Below, piece by piece: positions 9,365 to 19,000 of a stretch of 64,000 nt of DNA. The position numbers and the translations under genes are program-made. The notes below the pieces were generated by a model. It was given only the letters and a program-made list of their open reading frames with translations, searched no databases and had not been told where the DNA came from. The stretch comes from a virus: positions 1-64,000 of IMG/VR virus record IMGVR_UViG_3300033993_001200; one strand, given 5' to 3'. Numbering within the stretch: the stretch's first letter is position 1; each line of letters begins with the position of its first letter.

Positions 9365-12300
9365 TGAGTAAGCAAAAGAAAAAAAATAGTAATAATAAAT
9401 TTAATACTAAATTAAATCCATTAGAGTTTGAAAGTTTTAATAAACATGCAGGATTATTTTCTTCATTATTAAATGATAAAATAGATTATGATACTCAAGG
9501 ATTTTACAAAGATATTTATAATACTTACAAAGGAGATTTTAATGCAATAACAACTGCTTTAACTCCTGGTTCTGAAACTGAACATATAGGATTTGATAAA
9601 TATAAAAAACCTAATCATCCTACATTTTCAAAAGAATCTAAATATTACATTCCTTTATTAAGAAATGCAGGTACTTGGGAAGATAATTATTTTAATGCTG
9701 CTAATAGAAATATTAGAAACATGAATAAAGGATATGGTTCTCCAATGAATTATATGCAATGGGCAGAAGATTATGATGCTAATGGTATTCCTGATGTAGG
9801 ATTAAAACAAAGAGGTAAAATATTAATTCAACCTGAACAAAAAGCTATGGGTGGTATGATTAAAAGAAAAGATGGTTCATATTCTCAAAGAGGTCTTTGG
9901 GATAATATTAGAGCAAATAAAGGTTCAGGTAAAAAGCCTACTAAGGAAATGCTTGCTCAAGAAAAGAAAATTAAAAAGAAAATGGCTGTTGGTGGAGTAA
10001 TAAATCCTAATCCAATTGACCCACCAAATTATAAAGATAGACTTCAACAATATTTATCTTTATCTCCTGAATATAGAAATATGTTTACAGCAAGGTCACC
10101 ATTAGAATATGGATTATCAACTAATGGACTTGATGCAGGAATGTATTTTAATCCAATGACAAATATGCCAGGAATGTATGGAGCATTGAACTTAAATAAA
10201 AAAGGATTTAATCTTGGTGCAGAAAAAAGAATTGGATTAGGAGAAAATACTACTGACATAAATGCAGGATATGGTAATGATAAATTTAATGTAAGTGGTA
10301 ATTTAAAAAGAGGTACACAAGGAAATGAGTTTGGATTTTCAGCAGGATACAATACTCCTAATTTAAATATAGATGCATCTTATTCTAATGCTGGAGGAAT
10401 GCCTAATGTAAATGCTAATGTAGGTTTTAACAAAAATAATTTTAGAGGTGGATTAGGTTATGAATATAGTGGTGGTAATAGATTAACAGGTAATGTTGGA
10501 TATTCTAAAGATGCTTATGATTTTGGAGTATCAGGAATGTATTCTCCAACAGATTCTAATATTAATGCTAATCTTAATTATAAACTTGGTACAAGAAAAA
10601 AACAAAAAACAGAACCAATACCTTTAGCATTTAATACTCCTGAAGAAATTCAAATGATAAAAGAAAGTGTAAATATAGATTCTAAGGAAGCTGCTGGACC
10701 TCCTAAAAAAGCTAATGGTGGTAAAATAACTAATAATATGAAAAAGAAAAAAACTAAAACTCTACCTTTAGATAATAATTTACCTAAAGCATTTCTTGGT
10801 GCTATACTTGGTGGATTACCAACAGGTGCAGCTGGTGGATTATCAGGAGCTAGTGGTGCAGGAGGTGGAGTAGGTAGTTTATCAAATATGAATAACATGT
10901 CTTTATCAACTGCAGGTGGTCCATTAGGAGGAGTAATGAAAATGTTAAATGGTCCATTATCTCCATTGATGGGTATGACAATGAATGCTGTTACTAATAT
11001 GACTGATGCTATAGTTAATCCTGAAAGAGAAAGAAGACCTGTATTACAAAATGCAGCAAGTTATACTTTTGATAATGGTGGAATAGTAGGTGGTCCAAAG
11101 AAAAAATATGTTAAAGTAAAAGGTAAAAGACTTGCAACAGATAGTCCTGAGTATAAAGAATATTATGACCAAATGATGGCTGATAGAGCACAAGGTATTT
11201 ATTATAATGCTGAAGCTCCAGAGGTAACTATTGGTGCAAAAAAAATGACAAAGAAAGAAAAGAAAAAAGCACAAGAAGAAAGATATAAAATGCTTGAAGC
11301 AGGATTTCAAGCAGGAACATTTGATGGACTTGATAATCAAGGAAATTATATTCCTTTTGAAGGAGGAAAACCTGGTATAGATGGTGCATTAAATATGGCA
11401 GTATTAGATTTTATAAATATGGGCAGAGAAGATTATGTTGATGGTCCTTTAGAAAATGTGGCTGAATATATTCCTTTACTTGGTTCAGCATTAAGTGTTG
11501 ATGATTATACTTTAGCAAAAAGAGATTTAAAAGGAGAGAATAAAGAAGGTACATTTAATAATGCAATTGATATGGCAGGAATTTTACCAATTGGTAAATA
11601 TGGTAATTTATTTAAAATTCCAAAATATATTGAAATGGCTGCTGATGCTGCAGGTTTGTATGGTACAGCTAAAGATTTATATCAAGATAATATATCTCCA
11701 ATGTTATTACCAAATGAAACTGCTAGAATACCTAAAGATTATGATATGAATCAAAAATTATTTGATTATCAAAAAAATCAATCTAAAACACCTCAAATTC
11801 CTATGGTAGGTTTAGAAGATGAATATGCTTATGGTGGTATGATAGACCCATCAATGTATATGCAACAAATGATGTATGGTTCTTATGCACAAGGTGGACA
11901 AGTACCTCAAAATATTCCTGTTGAAGTAGAGGGACAAGAAATGTATGAAATGCCTAATGGACAGATGGGAGAGTTTCAAGGACCAAGTCATGAGAATGGT
12001 GGAATACCTGTTGCATTACCTGAGGGTACTAAAGTATATTCTGATAGACTTAAAGTAAATGGTAAAACTATGGCTGACAGAAAAGATAAAAGAGAAAGAA
12101 ATATTGCTAAGCTTGAAAAGCTTCTTACTAAAAATCCTAATGATAAGTTTGTAAAAGAAGCATTAAAAAGACAACAGGAAACTGCATCTTTAGAAGAGCA
12201 AAGTGATATGGCTATGCAAGAACAAGCTAATCAACAACAAGCTCAACAAGAACAGGCTATGATGCAAGAACAAATGATGGCTGGTTTAATGCAAGACCCT

Positions 12301-13521
12301 GCTATGATGCAACAAATGGGAATGATGATGTATGGTGGTAAACTTAATAAATATGCTTATGGTGGAGAACCATGTGAACCTGGTTTTGTAAAAGATGCAA
12401 GTGGTAATTGTGTTCCTGCTCCTCGTGAAGTTAGTGGAGTAGATATTAATAAAGCATTTAGAAAAGGTGGTACTGGACAAATAGAACCTCCAGGTGTAAA
12501 TCCTTATGATGTAATGAGTGATATAATGGGAAATACATTTGGAAATATTTCTCGTTCAAAAGACCCATATATTAATACTAAAGGTGGACTAATTCCTAAT
12601 CCACTTTACAATGAAGTAATTAGTGATAAACTAATGCCTAATGAAGACCCTAAGAAACCTAAGAAACCTAATAAGTTTATGAATTGGTTAAACAATGCAT
12701 TAGATGATACAGGTGATTTCTTTACAGGAATGTTTAGTGGAAATGGTAAACCTAAAAAAGAAAAAAGTGCTAAAACTGCAATTAATCCAGAAGATACTTA
12801 TAATTTAACTGAAGGAGATAGAACAGGTATGTTTGGAACTTCAGTAGGTATGTATGGGCCTGCAGCTATGACAATGTTAAATAGAATGGAAACTCCTAAA
12901 AATATAAACTTTTTTAGTACCTTTGGGCAAGATGCTTTAAGAACTCAAGAAGAAGCTGAAGGATTAGCAGGTATATCAAAAGATGAAGCTTATAGAAAAA
13001 ATCTTATGAGAGCTAATGCTTTAAGAAAACAATTAGCAAATTCTGCTAGAGGAGTAGGTGATATTAGAAGTGGACAATTGAGTGCAGAGTTAGCTGAACA
13101 AGAAGGAGCAAGAGGAATATTAACTAACTACTTACAAGGTATGTCAGGATTAAAAGGTCAAAGAGCACAACTACAACAACAAATTGACCAAACAAGAATG
13201 GGTGGTGAATACCAAAGAGATTTGGCTGATAGACAAGATATTGACCAGTACTATACTAATCTTGCTGAGAATGTTGCTAATGCTTCTAACATGATACAAA
13301 AACAAGGTAGAGATTTAAATGTAGTACAATATAATAAAGATATAATGGCATTATCTAAAGCTTATTCTAAGTATGGTGTATATGCAGTTAGGGACCCAAG
13401 AACAGGACTTTTAAATTTAGCACAAAAAGATGCTAATGGTAATGTAGTATATCTTTCTGAAGATGAAGTAAAACAACTACCTAAAGGAACTCAAACAACT
13501 ACAGTAAAAGAAGATAAATAA
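9364..13521 (+). CDS. Virion cargo/ejection-type protein with Gly-rich beta segment
   Basis: A 1385-residue protein. Three parts stand out. Residues about 256-413 are built of short alternating Gly/Asn-rich strands that look like beta-hairpins of an outer-membrane barrel. At about 865-900 there is the motif GPSHENGGIPVALPEGTKVY followed by a Lys-rich helix, a block I associate with the conserved cargo protein of crAss-like virions. Residues about 930-995 are Gln/Met-rich. At least ten short xGG motifs (AMGGM, AVGGV, ANGGK, AYGGM, AYGGE) punctuate the chain, between helical and low-complexity stretches. It is probably packaged and ejected with the DNA. Starts at a TAATG junction. Confidence 0.65.
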   Translation: MSKQKKKNSNNKFNTKLNPLEFESFNKHAGLFSSLLNDKIDYDTQGFYKDIYNTYKGDFNAITTALTPGSETEHIGFDKYKKPNHPTFSKESKYYIPLLRNAGTWEDNYFNAANRNIRNMNKGYGSPMNYMQWAEDYDANGIPDVGLKQRGKILIQPEQKAMGGMIKRKDGSYSQRGLWDNIRANKGSGKKPTKEMLAQEKKIKKKMAVGGVINPNPIDPPNYKDRLQQYLSLSPEYRNMFTARSPLEYGLSTNGLDAGMYFNPMTNMPGMYGALNLNKKGFNLGAEKRIGLGENTTDINAGYGNDKFNVSGNLKRGTQGNEFGFSAGYNTPNLNIDASYSNAGGMPNVNANVGFNKNNFRGGLGYEYSGGNRLTGNVGYSKDAYDFGVSGMYSPTDSNINANLNYKLGTRKKQKTEPIPLAFNTPEEIQMIKESVNIDSKEAAGPPKKANGGKITNNMKKKKTKTLPLDNNLPKAFLGAILGGLPTGAAGGLSGASGAGGGVGSLSNMNNMSLSTAGGPLGGVMKMLNGPLSPLMGMTMNAVTNMTDAIVNPERERRPVLQNAASYTFDNGGIVGGPKKKYVKVKGKRLATDSPEYKEYYDQMMADRAQGIYYNAEAPEVTIGAKKMTKKEKKKAQEERYKMLEAGFQAGTFDGLDNQGNYIPFEGGKPGIDGALNMAVLDFINMGREDYVDGPLENVAEYIPLLGSALSVDDYTLAKRDLKGENKEGTFNNAIDMAGILPIGKYGNLFKIPKYIEMAADAAGLYGTAKDLYQDNISPMLLPNETARIPKDYDMNQKLFDYQKNQSKTPQIPMVGLEDEYAYGGMIDPSMYMQQMMYGSYAQGGQVPQNIPVEVEGQEMYEMPNGQMGEFQGPSHENGGIPVALPEGTKVYSDRLKVNGKTMADRKDKRERNIAKLEKLLTKNPNDKFVKEALKRQQETASLEEQSDMAMQEQANQQQAQQEQAMMQEQMMAGLMQDPAMMQQMGMMMYGGKLNKYAYGGEPCEPGFVKDASGNCVPAPREVSGVDINKAFRKGGTGQIEPPGVNPYDVMSDIMGNTFGNISRSKDPYINTKGGLIPNPLYNEVISDKLMPNEDPKKPKKPNKFMNWLNNALDDTGDFFTGMFSGNGKPKKEKSAKTAINPEDTYNLTEGDRTGMFGTSVGMYGPAAMTMLNRMETPKNINFFSTFGQDALRTQEEAEGLAGISKDEAYRKNLMRANALRKQLANSARGVGDIRSGQLSAELAEQEGARGILTNYLQGMSGLKGQRAQLQQQIDQTRMGGEYQRDLADRQDIDQYYTNLAENVANASNMIQKQGRDLNVVQYNKDIMALSKAYSKYGVYAVRDPRTGLLNLAQKDANGNVVYLSEDEVKQLPKGTQTTTVKEDK

Positions 13522-13523
13522 TT

Positions 13524-16076
13524 ATGGGAAGATTTTATAAAACAGCAAGTCCACAAATGGTGGACTTTATGTATAAGATTCCTGAACAAGCTTTATATAA
13601 AGCAATTGAAGGAGTTGATAAACAAATAGATACTGAATATTTATATAAAACAGAAGCTGAAAAGTTACTGCAAAAGAAAGCTTTATCTCCTGATGAACAA
13701 GAACAAAAAGAGATTCTTGAAGGTTACCAAAAAGGAATTGATGAAGTATCTCAATTGCTTTCTACAAGTTCTTTAAGTGCCTTAAAAGATAAACAAAGAA
13801 TTAGAGATTTACAATCTAAAATATATCAGGATGTAACAAGAGGTAAACTTGCTGCACAATATGCTAATTATGATATAAGGGCAAAGCATTATGCAGAAGA
13901 ATTAAAAAGAGCTACTGATAAAGATGGTAATATCAGAATAGAAGATGTAAATAGAGCAATGGCAGAATTTGACAGAAAATATGCTGAAGAAAAAAAAGAT
14001 GAACAAGGAAATATAATTGAAAAAGGTGGAGTAAACTATAACCCTGTTACTGGTAAATACAGAAGTTATAGTCCTGAAAAACTTGTAAACTTTTATGATA
14101 AAAAAGAAGAATTTGAAAAAATAGCAAAAGATTGGAAACCAAGTACTGATACTGATATAACAAAAGAAAAACTAGTAGGTAATTATTATGTTACTACAAG
14201 AGAAAAAGATAAATTGTTACCAATAAATGAATTAACTTGGGGTATTTATAACACAGCGTTATATGACCAAAAAGCTACAAGTTATAATGACCAACAAATT
14301 AAACTTCTTGGACAAGGTAATGAAAAACTAACACAAGAAGCTTTTACTAGATTATATGGTGAAAGAGTAGACCCTATGAATAGATTTTCTCCATTTAAAA
14401 TGGAAGAAGTAAAAGATGCTGAAGGTAAAACTGTAATGCAGAAAGTTAAAAAAATAAAAGATGGAAAAGAAGTAGAAGAAGAAGTACCTGTAACAAGAAT
14501 GGCTAATCCTGGTGAATTATTTTTAGCTGCTCAAGCTGCTGCTGATAAACAAGATATTAAAGAAATAGTAAGAAGTGAAACATTAGACTTGACTGAAGCA
14601 GCAAAAATGCAACTTGATATTAGTAAAGAAAAACAATTAAGAGATGATGAAGAAAGAAGAAAAGCTTTAGAAAAAGTTACATTTAATAATAACAATGCAG
14701 AAGTAAAAGAAATAGTAATTGCACAAAAAAATAATAAAGAAGCAAGAGCAGCATTAGATGATATGAAGAGTAATACTATAAAAAGTGTTACTGATAAAGG
14801 TTTAGAATTAATAAATGTAATTAATAATAGTAATAAACCTGCTAAAGAAAAAGAAAGGTTACTTGAACAACTTAAAAACATAATGAAACCTTTAGAAGCT
14901 GAAGCAAAAGATTTAAAGACATTAGATTTTTCTGCATTGAAAAACTTCCTTGTAAGTAATAAAATAACAGGGGCAGGAGATGTTGCTACTGGTATTGATG
15001 GTCTTAGTGAAAGTTATAATCAATCAGCTATTGATTATAAAAATAAAAATGAACATTATATGGCATTATATAATATATCAAAACCTAAAGATTTTAATAA
15101 ATCAGAACAAGGCATAAAAGATATTGAAGCAGAGGTAATAAAATTATACAATGAATATGAAAGACTAAGTAAAAAATCTAATAACCTTCGAACAGTTGCA
15201 GATACAAGAGCAATAAAAGATGCTTTTAAAAAGTATGAAGAAGAAAAGAAAAAATTAGAAACTGCAAAAACAAAACATCAAGAATTAATATCAACATGGA
15301 ATAAAGATTTTGATGCTAAGTTAGATTACAATAATAAAGATGGTGGAAATAGCAATACAACAGTTATATTTTCTTCTGGAGGAAGTGGGTTAGATAAAGT
15401 ATTACCTCAAAATGTATTTACAGGATTTGTTAATGCATTAACAAGTATTACTGCTGGTAATTTATTTCCTCACTTATTAAGTGGAACAAATTCAGTAGTA
15501 GTTACAAAAGGAAAATCTGAACCAATTAGTTTTAATAAATTATTAGAAAATAATAATATAAATACAGAACTGTTTAGTACTTTAAAAGATGGAGAAAAAA
15601 TTGAAATTGAAGGTGGAAAAACTATGACACTTAATTTAGGCTCAACAAGAGTAGTTCCAGGAGATGCAAAGTTTATGGTTAAAGATAATAATGGTCAAGT
15701 TCAAGAGAAAAAAATAGGTAGAGGTTCTCTTCAAGTAACATTGACTATTTATAATCCAAAAACAGAAAAAACTGAAATTAGTGAAATTTATATTCCAAAA
15801 GATGAAGTAAGTAATGATAATTTAAGAGCAGGTTCAAATTATCTTGAAAAACATTATGAACCTAATGATATTAAAAATAAAGCTCATACTCAATTTGGAG
15901 CTTTAAGTAAGCAACAAAATTGGACAGAAGAACAAAAAGAAAATTACAAATTTACATTTAATGGTGGTTTATATTATCCTCATAAAGATAAATGGGTATT
16001 TGATAATGACCCTACTGTACCAAAATATGATGAAGCTGCTCTTGCATATTATAGAAATATAAAAGGTTATAAATAA
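13524..16076 (+). CDS. Virion cargo-type protein, long coiled coils (hypothetical)
   Basis: An 850-residue, highly charged protein (Lys/Glu) that begins MGRFYKTASPQMVDFMYKIPEQ and then runs through long helical stretches, with a Gly-rich globular insertion around residues 610-680. No catalytic motif or membrane helix is evident. It starts two bases after the previous stop and precedes the RNA polymerase polyprotein. In crAss-like virions two or three such cargo proteins lie next to the polymerase gene and are loaded in the capsid and tail. Assignment rests on size, position and composition. Confidence 0.6.
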   Translation: MGRFYKTASPQMVDFMYKIPEQALYKAIEGVDKQIDTEYLYKTEAEKLLQKKALSPDEQEQKEILEGYQKGIDEVSQLLSTSSLSALKDKQRIRDLQSKIYQDVTRGKLAAQYANYDIRAKHYAEELKRATDKDGNIRIEDVNRAMAEFDRKYAEEKKDEQGNIIEKGGVNYNPVTGKYRSYSPEKLVNFYDKKEEFEKIAKDWKPSTDTDITKEKLVGNYYVTTREKDKLLPINELTWGIYNTALYDQKATSYNDQQIKLLGQGNEKLTQEAFTRLYGERVDPMNRFSPFKMEEVKDAEGKTVMQKVKKIKDGKEVEEEVPVTRMANPGELFLAAQAAADKQDIKEIVRSETLDLTEAAKMQLDISKEKQLRDDEERRKALEKVTFNNNNAEVKEIVIAQKNNKEARAALDDMKSNTIKSVTDKGLELINVINNSNKPAKEKERLLEQLKNIMKPLEAEAKDLKTLDFSALKNFLVSNKITGAGDVATGIDGLSESYNQSAIDYKNKNEHYMALYNISKPKDFNKSEQGIKDIEAEVIKLYNEYERLSKKSNNLRTVADTRAIKDAFKKYEEEKKKLETAKTKHQELISTWNKDFDAKLDYNNKDGGNSNTTVIFSSGGSGLDKVLPQNVFTGFVNALTSITAGNLFPHLLSGTNSVVVTKGKSEPISFNKLLENNNINTELFSTLKDGEKIEIEGGKTMTLNLGSTRVVPGDAKFMVKDNNGQVQEKKIGRGSLQVTLTIYNPKTEKTEISEIYIPKDEVSNDNLRAGSNYLEKHYEPNDIKNKAHTQFGALSKQQNWTEEQKENYKFTFNGGLYYPHKDKWVFDNDPTVPKYDEAALAYYRNIKGYK

Positions 16077-16094
16077 TTAAATAAATATATAAGT

Positions 16095-19000
16095 ATGTGT
16101 CCATATCCTGATGATAATTCAATAGTAAATCAAAATACTAATCCAGTTGTTCCTTTAACTGATGAACAATTTGCAGCAAGATATAAAGAAGGTAGTTTAC
16201 CAGGTCAAGAATTAAATTTTCCAGAAGGAAGGTTTACAAATTCAGGTGAAACTTTTTCTGAAATTACTTCAGGTTCTACATCAGCATTTGATGATGTTTA
16301 TGAACAAAGAATGAAAGAACTTGAAAAAGAAGTTGTCAAAGAAGATTATGATAATCTTCTTACTGGTGGTGGTAAATTAGCAGGACAATTACTTTATAAT
16401 GTTGCAGCAATGGTAGGAGATTTTGTAGGTCTTGTAACTGACCCTGGAGATATTAGACTTCCTACCCTTGGTGGAACTGCTGATTTTCTTACAGGATTAT
16501 TTGGATATAAAACAGATGTTGGAGCATATACTGATTATTTTGACCCATTTGCAACTGCAAATGAAGTTTTTAAAGCAATAGATAATTACACATTTTGGGG
16601 AGATGGAGAAGATGAAACAGGAAATATGTGGACAAGAGATGCCCAAAGTTTAAGAGATAAATCTCAACACTTTTTTCAAATAAATACTTCTAATGATTAT
16701 TTTGATGTAGCAGCTAATTTTACTATTCCTATTATAGGAAGTGTTTTAGGTGCTGCAAGAACTGGGCAATTTACAGCTGCTGCAGGACAAATAGCAGGGT
16801 TATCTAAAGGAGCTAATGCAATGATGAATTCATTTATAATGACTGAATCTACTGGATTATCTATTGCACAAGGAGTTCATAATGAAGTATATAGAGAGGT
16901 GTTAAATAAACTTTCAAATGGTGAATTACAAAAATTAGAAGATAAAGCTTATTCAGAAGCTTTTGATAAAGCTGTAGCTGATGGGTATAATAAAAAAGAT
17001 GCAGAGTGGTTAGGCATACAAGCAACTAAACAAGCAAGAACTGACTTTGCAACAGCTAATCCTGAACTTGGTAAAGAAGCTTCTAAAAATGCAGGTAAAG
17101 GTGCTGATGTAGCTTTAAAATCTATGGCTCCTTCTTTTGCATTGAATATGATTACTGGTAACATGTATACTAGAAGTTTGTATTCTCCAAAGAATATATT
17201 GTCTAAACCAAAATGGATTCAGCCAATTGACGTATTAAAAGAAATAAGAAATGAAGTCTTAGAAGAATCTGGTATTGAGCAAATTGCAGAAAAAGCAGGT
17301 ATTGCCTATGGTACTAAAGGAACTTATAACTTTGAAGATTTAAAAAATACTATAGTTAGTTATGATGCTTTATACTCAGGAATAGGTGCAATTATAGGTG
17401 GTGGTGGAGGTGCAGTATTTAGTAGCTTACCTTACATAGGAGATTTTAATGAAAGAAAAAAACAATATGATGAGCAGCAAGAAGTATTAGTAAAACAAAA
17501 TAGAATAGGTAATTCAGCAGGACTCAAAGACATGATTGATAATGCTACTACTTTAACTATGGATTTAGGTCAAGTAGTTAGACTTGGAAAAGAAGCTGCT
17601 ATATTAGAGCAATTGGGGATGAAAGAAGAAGCTAACATGATAAAAGATAAGATGTTATCTATCCAAGCTCATGAAGCATTTAAATCAGGTACAACTAAAA
17701 ACTTAATTGAGAATTATGAAAAGATAGCATCTAACCCAAATGCTGGTCCTGAAGTACAATTAAAAGCAAGAGAAGCTGTTGCTGAGATTAAACAAATGGG
17801 GGAAATTTATGAAAAAACAAAAGATAAATACATTAATGACCAAGAAGTTTACAGTAATAAAATTAATGAACATAACCTTAATAAAGTTGAAAGACAATTA
17901 GAAACTGAAATTATTCAAAAAAAATTAGAAGCTGATATTGCTATTAAGTTAGAATTAGAATCAGGTAGAACATCTTTGACTAGTGGTGAAGAAACTATTA
18001 TAGATAATGAAACAGGAAATGTAGTTACTCAACCATCACAATTAAATTATAATGTAGCAAACTTAAAAGTTAATCCTTATGTAGGTGTTGATAAAGATGC
18101 TGAAGTATATAGAAATTTTAGTGAGTATGTAACTAATAATGTTCAAGCAGTAAGAGAACTAAATGAATTAGAGCAAAGACTTGGTAATGTTAAACAATTT
18201 AAAAAAGATAATTTTGAAAGATATAATAAAATAACCTCTAAAGCATATCAAAAATCTTTAAGATATGAACAGAAGTTAGCTAGAGTATTTGATGCAGGTG
18301 AAAAAGAACTTGAAGAATTAAAAGGTACTAATCAATATATGCCTTTAGTAGATGCCATAATGGAAAAATACAAAGGTAAAATAGATGAGCAACAATTTAA
18401 AAGTATAAGAAAATATTATGAAAATCAAAACAATACTAAAAAGGTAGCAGAAGATATAGCTAAAGAAGAAATTAAAAAGAATGAGTTTGCTAAATCTGAA
18501 ACTGAAGAAACTGAAGTTACACCTACTGATGAAACTTCAGCAGTTAAACCTGAAGGTAGTAAAGCTATGTTAGAAAATATAGCTCGTAAATTATCATCAG
18601 GTGAAGCAAGGTCTATTAAAAAACTTACTAAAGAAGAACAAGATTTCTACATGAACAATCAAAGTTTAGTAGATAAAAGAACATCAGAATTAAAAAATGA
18701 AATTGATAGTCAATCTCAAACAGAAATAACTGAAGATGAAGAGTTAAGTCAAGAATTACAAAATGTAAGTAATGAAGTAAGTTCTGAACTTGATGGTATA
18801 TTAGGAAGTAAAGAAGAAGAAACTGAAAGTAAACCTTTATCTAATACTGAAGTAAAAAATGCATTACAAACTCCTCAACAAATACTTGATAATAAAATAC
18901 AAGCATTAGAAAATGAGAAACAAATATTAGAAAATAAAAAAGAAGAAGAAATTAAAAACTTACCTAAGCAAAATGAAGTATTAGCTAAAGGATTAAAAGA

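Noticed and set aside
10044-10898. Antisense reading frames inside the cargo gene
   Set aside because: They mirror the Gly/Asn-rich coding strand as Pro/Leu/Phe-rich shadows without leaders and overlap a well-supported gene.
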